The position numbers and the translations under genes were made by a program. 64,000 nucleotides of DNA, from the NCBI RefSeq assembly GCF_013620825.1, contig NZ_NJIC01000016.1, forward strand, positions 1-64,000. The letters run 5' to 3'. Below the pieces are notes generated by a model. The model was given only the letters and a program-made list of their open reading frames with translations, was not told the DNA's origin and searched no databases. This DNA comes from Rhodanobacter sp. PCA2 (GTDB lineage: Bacteria > Pseudomonadota > Gammaproteobacteria > Xanthomonadales > Rhodanobacteraceae). Below are positions 1 to 9,493 of this stretch, one piece after another; position 1 is the first letter of the stretch; each line of letters starts with the position of its first letter.

Positions 1-40
1 CCTTGCGGCGGTCTCTTGCGGCAGCGCGTACGGAATCGCC

Positions 41-1144
41 TCACTGGCCGCGCATGCGGCCCTGGAAGCGGGTGCCGCCGTTGCCCATGTGCGGCAGCTT
101 GATCTTGCCGATGGCGCTGATGCGCTCTTCGGCGAGACGGTCGGCGGCCTTGTAGGTTGGCACGTTCTGGGTCTTGCTGATCTCGAAGATGCGGCCGAGG
201 TTGTGGTAGATCGTGCGCATCATGCGCATGGCGCGCTCGCGGTTGTAGCCGTCGATCTCCAGCGACACGTTCATCACGCCGCCCGCGTTCACCGCGTAGT
301 CGGGGGCGTACAGCACGCCGCGGCGCTGCAGTTCGTCGCCGATGGCGTCGGTGGCGAGCTGGTTGTTGGCCGCGCCGCAGATGATCTTCGCCTTGATGCG
401 GTCGATGGTCTGCTCGTTGACGGTGCCGCCCAGCGCGCAGGGGCTGTAGACGTCGGCGTCCACGTCGTAGATGTCGTCCAGGGCCACGGCTTCGCAGCCC
501 AGCTCGTCCACGCAGCGCTGCACGGCGTCCTTGTTGATGTCGGTGACGAACACCTTGGCGCCCTGTTCACGCAGCAGCTTGATGAACTCGCTGCCCACGT
601 GGCCGCAGCCCTGCACCGCGAAGCTGTACTTGCCGACGTCCTCGTTGCCGTGCTTGAAGTGCAGCGCGGCCATCAGGCCCTGCAGGGTGCCGAACGCGGT
701 GAACGGCGAAGGGTCGCCCGAGCCGCCGTGCACCTGGTGCACGCCGGTGACGTACTCGGTCTCGCGGAACACGTGTTCCATGTCGTTGACGTCGATGCCC
801 ACGTCCTCGGCGGTGATGTAGCGGCCGTTGAGCGAGTTGACGAAACGGCCGAACGCGCGGAACAGCGCCTCGGACTTGTCCCTGGACGGATCGCCGATGA
901 TCACCGCCTTGCCGCCGCCCAGGTTCAGGCCGGCCACGGCGTTCTTGTAGGTCATGCCGCGCGACAGGCGCAGCACGTCGTTGACGGCTTCCTGCTCGGT
1001 CTTGTACGGCCACATGCGCAGGCCGCCCAACGCGGGGCCCAGCACCGTGTTGTGGATCGCGATGATGGCCTTGAGGCCGGCGTCCTTGTTGTGGCAGAAG
1101 ACGACTTCTTCGTGACCCGTGTTGGCGATGGTTTCGAAAATCAT
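41..1144 (-). CDS. Leucine dehydrogenase (Glu/Leu/Phe/Val dehydrogenase family)
   Basis: This 367-residue cytoplasmic enzyme should oxidatively deaminate leucine and other branched-chain amino acids to 2-oxoacids with NAD+. The N-terminal substrate domain carries the glycine-rich GGGKAVIIGD motif, whose Lys79 is the expected catalytic lysine, followed by AEDVGIDVND. The C-terminal Rossmann domain has a QGCGHVG dinucleotide loop. The frame stays open 13 codons upstream, but I chose the ATG at 1144 because GGAG lies about 12 bases before it and the protein then begins MIFETI, near where the family starts. Length is normal. An Lrp-type regulator gene lies upstream on the same strand, separated by about 470 bases, which suits amino-acid-responsive control. 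Leucine rather than phenylalanine or valine as main substrate is inferred. Confidence 0.9.
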   Translation of the reverse strand: MIFETIANTGHEEVVFCHNKDAGLKAIIAIHNTVLGPALGGLRMWPYKTEQEAVNDVLRLSRGMTYKNAVAGLNLGGGKAVIIGDPSRDKSEALFRAFGRFVNSLNGRYITAEDVGIDVNDMEHVFRETEYVTGVHQVHGGSGDPSPFTAFGTLQGLMAALHFKHGNEDVGKYSFAVQGCGHVGSEFIKLLREQGAKVFVTDINKDAVQRCVDELGCEAVALDDIYDVDADVYSPCALGGTVNEQTIDRIKAKIICGAANNQLATDAIGDELQRRGVLYAPDYAVNAGGVMNVSLEIDGYNRERAMRMMRTIYHNLGRIFEISKTQNVPTYKAADRLAEERISAIGKIKLPHMGNGGTRFQGRMRGQ

Positions 1145-1614
1145 TGGTACGGCGACTCCATGGAAAGATGCCCCAGGCATCAATGGATGGCGGCATCGCA
1201 GCGATGGCCGCCGGGGAACAGCAACGACATGAGCGCGGCTTCCCCAAATGGGGCAAGGCTGCAGGCACAGTCGCCCATTCTAGTACGGTGACCTGTTCCG
1301 GACGTGCGGCGACGCAGCAACACGGCTTGCAGATACGCGGTTTGAGGGTGCTCCTCGGTCGAATGGACCAGGGCCGCGTCGATTTACCGCCGGAGCCATT
1401 CGTGTCGCGGTGACGGGATTGCGCCCAGGCGCCGCCCAGCCGACAGGTGCAAAGGCTTTGTGGTTGCTACGTGTCCCGGTCCCGGGGCGGGCAACGAGAT
1501 GATCAGGCGCACGTTTGAGGTGAAGCAAGCGATTGAAACCATTGGCGAGCGAAGCCAAGGGCAGCGGCTTGAGCGTCGCGGCCTGAAAACCAAAGTCCCG
1601 TGCCGGAGGCCCAT
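1145..1614. other. Intergenic leader of the leucine dehydrogenase gene
   Basis: No convincing gene is seen; open frames here are short and compositionally unconvincing. Reading the minus strand, a TAGAAT -10-like hexamer (rc of 1277-1282) would start a leader of about 125 bases for the dehydrogenase, but no good -35 is visible. A short CCCC/GGGG hairpin at about 1243-1254 lies in that leader. Confidence 0.4.
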
Positions 1615-2070
1615 CTACATCAGGGGCAGGGCTGTGGAGCGCTTGATCCGTTCGAGGACGATGCTGGAGCGCACGCTTGCCACATCGCCTTTCCCCAGGA
1701 TGTGTTCATTGATGAGTTCGGTAAAGGTCGTCAGGCTCTTGGTGATGATGTGGAGCAGATAGTCGACATCACCGGTGAGGGAACAGAAGTCGACCACTTC
1801 GTTGATGTGGGCCATCCGTTGACGAAAGCTTGCGGCAGCCCCGGCCACATGCGTGGTGAGAGCGACCATTACATAAGCCTCGACATGCAGCCCCAGCTTC
1901 GCCTCGTTGAGGATGGATACCTGCCGGACGATGAATCCCTCCTGCTGAAGACGTTGCAGGCGGCGGGAGCATTGCGAGGGCGAAAGATTGATGCGCTCGG
2001 CTATCTCGGCATGCGACAGGGATGCATCTTCCTGCAGTGAGGCCAGCAGCTGTCGATCTATCTTGTCCAT
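1615..2070 (-). CDS. Lrp/AsnC family transcriptional regulator
   Basis: This 151-residue protein is a typical feast/famine regulator. Residues 2-62 form the AsnC-type winged helix-turn-helix (starting MDKIDRQLL, recognition region around NLSPSQCSRR). Residues about 65-142 form the RAM ligand-binding and oligomerisation domain, with the TGDVDYLL segment that usually lines the amino-acid pocket. Such proteins bind DNA as octamers and respond to amino acids. It lies upstream of leucine dehydrogenase on the same strand and is divergent from the TonB-receptor/peptidase operon, so either could be its target; this is inference from position only. Start ATG gives the canonical N-terminus; the Shine-Dalgarno is weak. 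Confidence 0.92.
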   Translation of the reverse strand: MDKIDRQLLASLQEDASLSHAEIAERINLSPSQCSRRLQRLQQEGFIVRQVSILNEAKLGLHVEAYVMVALTTHVAGAAASFRQRMAHINEVVDFCSLTGDVDYLLHIITKSLTTFTELINEHILGKGDVASVRSSIVLERIKRSTALPLM

Positions 2071-2756
2071 GGCGCCCGATCATGCATGGGCGGCTGGATA
2101 CCCCACAACAGCACTTAGGGCCGTTGCAGCGGGGTGGCAAGTCTGATAAGCGCATGATCTTGCAAATCTGGAACGCCACCCTTTTTGCGGGGAAGGAATG
2201 GTGCGGCGCACGAACGACTTGTGGCCATCGGATACCGCGTTCTTGCACGTTTTTGCCATTCGATGCGCGTGTCGCGCATGAGTCATATTTGATCCGTAAC
2301 AAATTGCGGACATCGCGCATGAACGTTTCGGTAGGATGACTACAGCCTTCGGGGACGAGGCACGGCAACAGACAGGGGATAGGTACGTCGCGGTCGCACT
2401 TCCACGCATACGCGAGGGTGAGGGCCGGAGTTTGTCCGCAGGAAGCGACGGGTGTTGTTGGCGGGCAGATCGCTCGGCTGGTCGTGAACGCCGCCATGGT
2501 TGTACCGACATGGCCGGGCTTTCACTCGGCTGCTGGTTCGGGGCGTGCCACATGGACCGGCATGTGTATTGGTTGGAATACCACTTGAATCATATGCACG
2601 GCGGTGACACAGCGAGATGCACGTCAGAATGAATCAGCCGCACGCCCGTCGACTGGGTGAAGTCGTTGCGACGGTGACCGCACCCGAGTAGGGCGTCGCC
2701 GAATTTGCCAGATCCATTTGTGCTGCGCGCCGCAGGGCTGCGCTGTAGGGGGAGTT
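2071..2756. other. Long divergent intergenic region before the TonB/peptidase operon
   Basis: This 686-base stretch separates the Lrp gene from the first TonB receptor. I see no frame with convincing protein-like composition. It is less GC-rich than the surrounding genes around 2150-2340. It should hold the promoters of both divergent units and possibly Lrp sites, but I cannot point to a clear -35/-10 pair. Confidence 0.4.
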
Positions 2757-4727
2757 TTGCGCAAAAGAACCAAAAATGGCCCCGAGCAACGCCCGCGGAA
2801 TGTCGCGAATTCAAAGCGGCTATGCGTCGTGCCGCTTCTTCTTGCCGCGTGTCTTGGCCCCGACATTGCCTGCGCCCAGCGCACCCAGGCCAATCCCACG
2901 GCATCGGCGGACGACGCCTTCGGAACCAGCGTCGGCGACGAGAGCGTCGGACTGTACAGCTCGGGCTCCGTCCGGGGCTTTTCGCCTGTTTCGGCGGGAA
3001 ACATCCGTGTCGAAGGACTGTACATCGATCGGCTCGGAGGGTTCAGCGACCGGCTGATGGAAAGCAGCGCGATACGGGTGGGTATCGCGGCGCAGAACTA
3101 CCTGTTTCCCGCCCCGACCGGAATCGCCGACTACAAGTTGCGGCCGGCCGGCGACAAGCGGGAGGTCAGTTCGAGGCTGGGCTACGGCCCGTTCGGCAGC
3201 CAGGCGATCGAGTTCGACGCCAGGATCCCGGTGCCGGATCACGATCTCGGCTGGGCCTTCGGCGCCGGAGGTTACAGGGACGAAGTGGCAAACGGCTCCG
3301 CTTCGAAAACCGTTTCCTATGCGGTGATTCCCTACTGGACACCGACGGAGAAAATCAGGATCACTCCGCTGTTCAGCAGCGTGATCACGCTGGGAAAGAA
3401 GCCCTCGCCGGTCTACATCAGCCTGGGCAACCGACTGCCGGGTTCGGTCAGGCGACGACACTACATCGGACCGTCGTGGGCGAATGGAAGGACCGCGAAC
3501 ACGAACTACGGCGCGATTGCGCGCGTGGGGTTGCCCGCCGACCTGCAACTCTCCGCGGGCTTGTTCCGGTCGGTCCTGAAATCCGAAGACTCGGTTTCGT
3601 ATCGCCTCGCCGGCGTGTCGGGAGACGGTTATGCCGACCGGACCGTATCCGCCGATCCGGTGCAGAAGACGGTGTCGGACAGCGGAGAGTTGCTGGTCGG
3701 GCGCGAGTGGAGGAGCGGAGATCGCATCCGGCACAGCCTCCACGCGTCGCTGCGGGCGAAGCGCCGGACGAACCTGCACGGTGGCGGCGAGAGCTTCGCG
3801 TTGGGGAGGTTTTCCATTCAGGCTCCCGATGCCTCGCGCAAACCGGCGTTCTCTTTCCATGCGCGGGAGAAGGAGTCGATCAGCCAGTTCGGTGCCGGGA
3901 TTTCCTATGGGGCGAGAATCCGGGACTGGGCAACGCTCGATGTCGGGGTGCAGAAGGTCGAGTACGAAAAGCGCATCGAGGCCGACGGCAAGGCGAGCAG
4001 GGACGCGCCCACCTTGTACAACGTCGCGGCGACCTGGCGTCCGGCAAAGTGGATCACCGCATACGCCAGCCGTACCAAGGGCCTGGAGGATGCCGGGTCC
4101 GCGCCCGATTACGCGATAAACCGGGCACAGGTGATGCCGGCCATACGCACGACGCAATGGGATGCCGGCGTGCTCTGGCGACCAGGCTTCGGGTTGCGGG
4201 TGGTGACCGGCTACTTCAACGTCAAGAAGCCGTACCTCGATCTGGATGCGAACGGGGTCTACGGCGTCACCGGCGACGTCACGCACAAGGGATTCGAGGT
4301 AAGCCTTTCGGGCGACGTGCGCGAAAGCACTTCGCTCCTCCTGGGTGCGGTGTTCATGGATCCATCCGTGACGAGTACCGGATACGACGGCACCGGCAAG
4401 ACGCTTCTGCCGGTGGGGCAACCCAGGACGAGCGTGACATTAAGCTCGACGCATGCCCTGGCGCAAATGCCGAATCTGTCCCTGAATGCATCGATCAATT
4501 ACTACGGCCGCAAATACGCCGACCAGGCGAATGCGGTGGAAATCGGCGGTTACACGCAGATCGACCTTGGCCTCAGGTACCGATTCGAGATCGGCAGGTC
4601 GAAAGCGATGTTGCGGTTTCAGGCGACCAACATAACCGACAAGTTCAGCTGGCGCGTGCTCGGCAGCAATGTCTACGACTTCAATTCGCCGCGGTCGTAC
4701 GGGGTGTCGCTGATCGTCGATTCGTGA
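2757..4727 (+). CDS. TonB-dependent outer-membrane receptor with short N-terminus
   Basis: About 656 residues. A hydrophobic signal core (CVVPLLLAACLGPDIACA) lies near residues 24-41, followed by a plug-like segment (SVRGFSPVSAGNIRVEGLYIDR) and a long alternating beta-barrel with repeated aromatic-ended strands. TonB receptors import large substrates such as siderophores or peptides across the outer membrane using TonB energy. The start is uncertain: no ATG fits. TTG at 2757 follows an AGGGGGAG box by only two bases, and another TTG occurs at 2718. An ATG at 2821 is in a different frame, so a sequencing error or frameshift near the start is possible. The C-terminus ends VDS rather than in the usual aromatic residue. 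First gene of a five-gene run with two peptidases and a hydrolase, suggesting peptide or peptide-siderophore uptake. Confidence 0.78.
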   Translation: MRKRTKNGPEQRPRNVANSKRLCVVPLLLAACLGPDIACAQRTQANPTASADDAFGTSVGDESVGLYSSGSVRGFSPVSAGNIRVEGLYIDRLGGFSDRLMESSAIRVGIAAQNYLFPAPTGIADYKLRPAGDKREVSSRLGYGPFGSQAIEFDARIPVPDHDLGWAFGAGGYRDEVANGSASKTVSYAVIPYWTPTEKIRITPLFSSVITLGKKPSPVYISLGNRLPGSVRRRHYIGPSWANGRTANTNYGAIARVGLPADLQLSAGLFRSVLKSEDSVSYRLAGVSGDGYADRTVSADPVQKTVSDSGELLVGREWRSGDRIRHSLHASLRAKRRTNLHGGGESFALGRFSIQAPDASRKPAFSFHAREKESISQFGAGISYGARIRDWATLDVGVQKVEYEKRIEADGKASRDAPTLYNVAATWRPAKWITAYASRTKGLEDAGSAPDYAINRAQVMPAIRTTQWDAGVLWRPGFGLRVVTGYFNVKKPYLDLDANGVYGVTGDVTHKGFEVSLSGDVRESTSLLLGAVFMDPSVTSTGYDGTGKTLLPVGQPRTSVTLSSTHALAQMPNLSLNASINYYGRKYADQANAVEIGGYTQIDLGLRYRFEIGRSKAMLRFQATNITDKFSWRVLGSNVYDFNSPRSYGVSLIVDS

Positions 4728-4787
4728 AAAGCGGCATGCGCCGCGGAGTTCCGGTGTTCCTTTCTCAATAGAGAACTGGGGGTTGTC

Positions 4788-6362
4788 ATGAAATTCGTGC
4801 AGGGATTTGTTTTGGCCTTTGTTGTCGCTCTTTTGCCGGTGCACATGGCGTGCGCGGCAAATGGGCAAAAAAAGACACAGGCGGTCGACCAGGCAAAACC
4901 GTCCATCGAGTATGTGATCCATGTCAAGGATATTCCGGGGCAGATCGTCGAAGTGGACGCGACGTTCCCGGCAAGCGGGGCCGACACTACCCTGTATCTT
5001 CCCGTCTGGACGCCGGGTTATTACGTAAAAGAGGATTACAAGAAGAATGTCGTGCGCATCAATGCGTACGACAAGAGCGGCAATGAACTGAAAATTGCCG
5101 ACGCGGGCGGCAATCGCTGGACGGTGGCCACGCCGGGAATCAAGGAACTGGTGGTCAGGTACGCGCTTCTGGCCAAGGAGCGCTCGGTTTCCAGGAACGA
5201 GTTGACCTCCAGCTACCTGGTGCTCAACGGTTCGGCCACGTACATCACGGTCAAGGGCGAAGAGTCGCTCGCGCGGGTCGTCGTTCTGGATCTGCCGAAG
5301 GGCTGGAAGAACGCCACCGGACTCAAGAGGGTCAAGCACGGCCACTCGTACGGCTACCTGGCGGAGAACTACGAGGAACTGGTCGACTCGCCGATCATGG
5401 CGGGCGACCTGGAGATACTCGAGTTCACCTCGATGGGTACGCCGCATCTGATCGCATACAACCGCGGCGCGGTTGCGGTGGACAATGAGAAGGTCCGCTC
5501 GAACCTCAAGACGATGGTCGACGAGACGCGGAAGTTCTGGCACGCGAAACCGTGGCGGAAGTATGCGTTCCTGCTGGCCTTCAGGAATTCCGGTGGCGGA
5601 CTCGAGCATGCCCATTCAACCCTGGTGAACCTCAACCCGGAGAGGTTCTCGACGGCTGCCGGGTACGACTCCTTCCTCGCCTTGCTGGCCCACGAGTATC
5701 AGCACTCGTTCAACGTCAAGCGGCTGCGCCCGCTGGAGCTTGGCCCGTTCGACTACGAATCCACGCCGACCGTGTCCACCTTGTGGATATCGGAGGGGCT
5801 CACCTCGTACTACAGCAATCTCATGCTGAAGCGGAGCGGCCTGATCGGCACCGATGGATATCTCGACATGCTGTCGAAGCAGATCAGCGCCCTGCAGAAC
5901 TCCCCGGGCAGGCTGAAGCAGTCCCTTGCCCAATCGTCGTTGGGCGTCTGGTCGAACAGCAACTCCGGCATCGGCGCATCCGACCAGACGGTGAGCTATT
6001 ACATCAAGGGCGAGGTCGCCGGCTTCCTGCTGGACGCCCATATCCGGAAATTGACGGATGGCGCGGTCAGTCTCGACGACGTCATGCGCGCGGCTTATGC
6101 GAAGTACTCGGGCGACAAGGGGTTCAGGCCGGAGGACTTCACCGCGGTGGCCGAAAGCGTGACGGGACACCCGTTGAAGGACTGGTTCGACAAGGTCGTC
6201 GAGTCTCCGGTCGAAGTCGATTATTCCGAGGCCCTCGGATGGTACGGGCTCGACCTTCAAAAGGCAGAGGAAAAGGGCAAGCAGAAACTGACCCTTTACG
6301 TGCTGAAAAACCCGAGCCAGAAGCAATCCGCACAAAGGCTGGATTGGCTGGGGCGCAAGTGA
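4788..6362 (+). CDS. M61-family metallopeptidase lacking a PDZ domain, exported
   Basis: This 524-residue protein starts with a signal peptide (core VLAFVVALLPVHMACA). After an N-terminal beta domain comes the M61 catalytic domain: GGGLEHAHSTL, the zinc motif HEYQH at 302-306, and WISEG at 333-337, whose Glu336 is the expected third zinc ligand. M61 enzymes (glycyl aminopeptidase type) cleave N-terminal residues from peptides. Most relatives carry a C-terminal PDZ domain and exceed 600 residues; here the chain ends just after the catalytic domain with a lysine-rich tail, so the PDZ part is missing. Compare the longer M61 protein at 43590. GGGGG precedes ATG by five bases. Probably co-transcribed with its neighbours (60-base gaps) and acts in the periplasm on imported peptides. 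Confidence 0.88.
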   Translation: MKFVQGFVLAFVVALLPVHMACAANGQKKTQAVDQAKPSIEYVIHVKDIPGQIVEVDATFPASGADTTLYLPVWTPGYYVKEDYKKNVVRINAYDKSGNELKIADAGGNRWTVATPGIKELVVRYALLAKERSVSRNELTSSYLVLNGSATYITVKGEESLARVVVLDLPKGWKNATGLKRVKHGHSYGYLAENYEELVDSPIMAGDLEILEFTSMGTPHLIAYNRGAVAVDNEKVRSNLKTMVDETRKFWHAKPWRKYAFLLAFRNSGGGLEHAHSTLVNLNPERFSTAAGYDSFLALLAHEYQHSFNVKRLRPLELGPFDYESTPTVSTLWISEGLTSYYSNLMLKRSGLIGTDGYLDMLSKQISALQNSPGRLKQSLAQSSLGVWSNSNSGIGASDQTVSYYIKGEVAGFLLDAHIRKLTDGAVSLDDVMRAAYAKYSGDKGFRPEDFTAVAESVTGHPLKDWFDKVVESPVEVDYSEALGWYGLDLQKAEEKGKQKLTLYVLKNPSQKQSAQRLDWLGRK

Positions 6363-6370
6363 AATGGCAG

Positions 6371-6385
6371 CCAGACCATGTCTGG
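6371..6385 (+). other. Intergenic inverted repeat CCAGAC-N3-GTCTGG
   Basis: A perfect 6-base inverted repeat with a 3-base spacer lies between the M61 gene and the next receptor gene. No T-run follows, so it is not a classic terminator; it may be an mRNA stem or a protein site. Confidence 0.4.
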
Positions 6386-6420
6386 TAGTTGGTCGCACAC
6401 AATCTGCGGGGAGATGAGGG

Positions 6421-9400
6421 ATGATTCAGCAGTCGCAAAAGCACATAGCGCGCAACGTCCCGGTGCGGACATTGCTGACAGTCGCCATGTTGGCGGCGTT
6501 GCATGTCGGTTCCGCAAACGCGCAAAGCACCACCGGGTCCTTGACCGGCGCCGTTCCGGAAGAGGTAACCAGCGTTGTCATCCGGAATGACAGCGGGTAC
6601 TCGCGCGAAATCAAGGTGGAGGGAGGCCGCTACCAGGTTTCCCAACTCCCGCTCGGCATCTACTCGGTCACCGCCAAGAAGGGCGAGGCCGTCTACGAGG
6701 TCAGGGACCGGGTGCCGCTGACCGTGGGCACCAGCACGGAAATCTCGTTCCTCGGCAACGTCAAGACCTTCAGCGCGGTGCAGGTGTCCGCCGATCCGCT
6801 GGCGAACGCCATCGACGTCAGCAGCGTCGATTCGCGTACCGTGGTAACGGCCGACCAGATCGCGAAGCTGCCGATGGAGATGACCTCCGAGGCGATCGCG
6901 CAGCTGGCGCCCAGCGTCGTCAACAACAGTGGCGGCTTCAAGAGCCCCACGGGGCAGTCGCTGGTTTCCTTCGGCGGCTCGTCGGTCAGCGAGAACGCTT
7001 ACTACATCAACGGCCTGAACACCACGGACCCCTACAACAACCTCGGTGGCCTGACGCTTCCGACGGTCGCGATCAGCCAGCAGGAAGTGTTCACCGGCGG
7101 CTACAGCGCGAAGTACGGGCGCTCGTCCGGCGGCGTGCTGAGCGCGGTCGGCAAGCGCGGAACCAAGGAATGGAAGTTTGGTGTGCAGTACGCGTGGGAG
7201 CCCGGCAGCATGCGCGGCGATTACCGGAACGTGCGCTACCCGGCCAACGGAGGCATGTTCCAGCCGCGGAGCAAGGACAAGCTGGATGCCAATGTCGCCA
7301 GTGCCTATTTCGGCGGCCCGCTGATTTCGGACCGCCTGTATCTGTTCGGCGCGTACGAACTGCGCAAGGAGAGCGGCGTCACCGTCAACAACGTGGAAAG
7401 TTCGAACAGCTACGTCTCGTTCTACGACCGGCAGCCGCGCTGGTACGGAAAGCTGGACTGGTACGTGAGCGACAACCACATCGTCGAGTTGACGGCAGCT
7501 TCGAGTCGCCTGAAAACCTACGGCAACATCTACAACTACGACTACGAGAGCCTGGACCGCGAGAACTTCACGGCCCAGGACGACGTGATCAAGAGGGGCG
7601 GCGATATCTGGAGCGCCCAGTACACCGGCTATCTGACCAACAACCTCACCCTGTCGGCGCTGTACGGAAAGCAGGACACCCAGAACTACGACGGAATCCC
7701 GGGCTACAACCCCAACCTCACCTACGTCCAGGGCCACACCTTCCAGAATCCCTTGCTGACGGGTGGCAGCCCCATCCGGAATGCGCAGACGGTTTCCTCC
7801 GTGTTCAATCCCGGCCGCGGTGGCAACATGGAGAACCTGCGGATCGACCTGAACTACCAGGCGGGGACCCACGGCATTACCGTGGGCGTCGACAACCAGA
7901 AGGCCGAAGCGGTCAAGCAGGGTCGCATGACGTCCGGCCCCGGCTATTACTGGATCTACGGCAAGACCGATCCGAACGTGCCGATCTCCTCTGGCCTGGG
8001 CGTCCCCGCGACGTCCGGTTTTCCGAATGGCGCGGGCGGCTACTATGTCCGCAAATACGTTTTCAACCAGCTGGCAAACATCCGCTCCGAGCAGACCGCG
8101 CAGTACGTCGAGGACAACTGGCAGGTCAACAACAGCCTGCTGCTGAACCTCGGCCTGCGGCTGGACCAGTTCACCAACTACAACTCGGCCGGGCAGTCAT
8201 ACATCAAGCAGTCCAGCGGCCAGTGGGCTCCCCGCCTCGGCTTCAGCTGGGACGTCCTGTCCGACTCCACGTTCAAGGTGTTCGGCAACGCCGGCCGCTA
8301 CTATCTGGCTTTGCCGCTGGGCCCGGCGCTTACCGCCGCCGGCGCGCTGGAAATCACCTCCACGTACTACACGTACGGGGGCATCAATCCGGACGGCACG
8401 CCTGCGGGCTTGTCCCAGATGTCGGGAGCCGTATCTCCCAACGGCTACTACGGGATACTCCCGGATGCCCGCACCGTCACGTCGCAAGGCATGAAGCCGT
8501 CCTACCAGGACGAGTTCATCCTCGGCTTCACCAAGGCCTGGGACTCCGCGTGGGTATACGGGGCGAAGGCCACCTTCCGCAGCCTGCGGACGGGCGTCGA
8601 CGACTACTGCGGATTCGACCGGGTGGTCGCCAAGGCTGCGTCGCTGGGCTACACCGTCACCGGCGAAAGCAACCCGCTGCATTGCTGGCTGATGAATCCC
8701 GGCCTCGCCAACACGTTCAAGCTGATCGACACCTCGGGCAACCTGGTGACGGTTCCGATGAATGCCGCCGAGATCGGGCTGCCGGAATACAAGCGCAAGT
8801 ACTACGGGCTGAACTTCCTGCTGGAGCACCCCTTCGACGGCAAGTGGTATGCGCGCCTGGATTACACATTCTCGAGGAGTTACGGAACGGCGGAAGGCCA
8901 GGTGATTTCCGTCACCCAACAGGCGGCCACGTCGACCACCTCGAACTGGGACTATCCGGAGGTCATGGAGCACAGCAACGGCCCGCAGGCCAACGATCAC
9001 ACGCACCAGATCAAGCTCTACGGCTACTACCAGTTTTCCCCGGAATGGCTGGCTTCATGGAACATCAGCGCGGTTTCCGGCGCCCCGAAGGTCTGCCTCG
9101 GATCCTATGGCGCCAATCAAGCCGACCCGAACGGATTCCACAACGAGTACCGGTACTGTTTCGGCGAACCTTCGCCGCCTGGCAAGTACGGCCGGCTGCC
9201 GTGGGTGAAGCAGTTGGATCTTGCCGTGACCTACCGCCCCGATTTCGCCGGCGGCAAGCTCGCATTCAACGCGAGCATGTTCAACGTGCTGAACGCGCGG
9301 GCGGTCACCTGGCGGCATCCGTACTCGGAAATCGATCCGGGCACGCCTGACCCGCTTTACGGTGCGGGAGTCAATCAGCAGGCGCCGAGGTACGTGCGCC

Positions 9401-9423
9401 TCAGCATGAGCTACGACTACTGA
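6421..9423 (+). CDS. Oar-type TonB-dependent receptor with N-terminal carboxypeptidase-regulatory-like domain
   Basis: 1000 residues. The signal peptide ends near LHVGSANA-Q. Residues about 36-115 form a small beta-sandwich (VVIRNDSG ... GRYQVSQLPLGIYSV) of the carboxypeptidase-regulatory-like type, then a plug domain (about 125-245, including INGLNTTDPYNNLGG and YSAKYGRSSGG) and a large barrel ending in an aromatic residue (SMSYDY). Oar-like receptors are known for importing or handling large peptides and proteins. It has a good ribosome site (GGGGAGATGAGGG directly before ATG). It lies between M61 and DUF885 hydrolase genes, so peptide import is the likely job. Length and C-terminus look complete. 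Confidence 0.9.
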   Translation: MIQQSQKHIARNVPVRTLLTVAMLAALHVGSANAQSTTGSLTGAVPEEVTSVVIRNDSGYSREIKVEGGRYQVSQLPLGIYSVTAKKGEAVYEVRDRVPLTVGTSTEISFLGNVKTFSAVQVSADPLANAIDVSSVDSRTVVTADQIAKLPMEMTSEAIAQLAPSVVNNSGGFKSPTGQSLVSFGGSSVSENAYYINGLNTTDPYNNLGGLTLPTVAISQQEVFTGGYSAKYGRSSGGVLSAVGKRGTKEWKFGVQYAWEPGSMRGDYRNVRYPANGGMFQPRSKDKLDANVASAYFGGPLISDRLYLFGAYELRKESGVTVNNVESSNSYVSFYDRQPRWYGKLDWYVSDNHIVELTAASSRLKTYGNIYNYDYESLDRENFTAQDDVIKRGGDIWSAQYTGYLTNNLTLSALYGKQDTQNYDGIPGYNPNLTYVQGHTFQNPLLTGGSPIRNAQTVSSVFNPGRGGNMENLRIDLNYQAGTHGITVGVDNQKAEAVKQGRMTSGPGYYWIYGKTDPNVPISSGLGVPATSGFPNGAGGYYVRKYVFNQLANIRSEQTAQYVEDNWQVNNSLLLNLGLRLDQFTNYNSAGQSYIKQSSGQWAPRLGFSWDVLSDSTFKVFGNAGRYYLALPLGPALTAAGALEITSTYYTYGGINPDGTPAGLSQMSGAVSPNGYYGILPDARTVTSQGMKPSYQDEFILGFTKAWDSAWVYGAKATFRSLRTGVDDYCGFDRVVAKAASLGYTVTGESNPLHCWLMNPGLANTFKLIDTSGNLVTVPMNAAEIGLPEYKRKYYGLNFLLEHPFDGKWYARLDYTFSRSYGTAEGQVISVTQQAATSTTSNWDYPEVMEHSNGPQANDHTHQIKLYGYYQFSPEWLASWNISAVSGAPKVCLGSYGANQADPNGFHNEYRYCFGEPSPPGKYGRLPWVKQLDLAVTYRPDFAGGKLAFNASMFNVLNARAVTWRHPYSEIDPGTPDPLYGAGVNQQAPRYVRLSMSYDY

Positions 9424-9428
9424 CGATG

Positions 9429-9453
9429 GGGCGGCGGGCCCGGCCCGCCGCCC
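9429..9453 (+). other. GC-rich stem-loop after the Oar-type receptor gene
   Basis: GGGCGGCGGG and CCCGCCGCCC pair perfectly around a 5-base loop, six bases after the stop codon. There is no T-tract, so full termination is unlikely; it could dampen read-through or stabilise the receptor message relative to the downstream hydrolase genes. Confidence 0.5.
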
Positions 9454-9493
9454 GAGTCCCAGCGTTGTTCGCGCCCTCAACGAGATCCAGACA

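Noticed and set aside
2198-2281. A 27-codon frame starting ATGGTGCGG after GGAAGGA in the gap before the TonB operon, considered as a peptide precursor.
   Set aside because: The purine-rich box touches the ATG with no spacing, and the short sequence shows no leader/core pattern of a ribosomal peptide.
2705-4771. A 688-codon frame parallel to the first TonB receptor.
   Set aside because: Arginine-rich composition of an off-frame reading; the other frame shows clear beta-barrel sequence with signal peptide.
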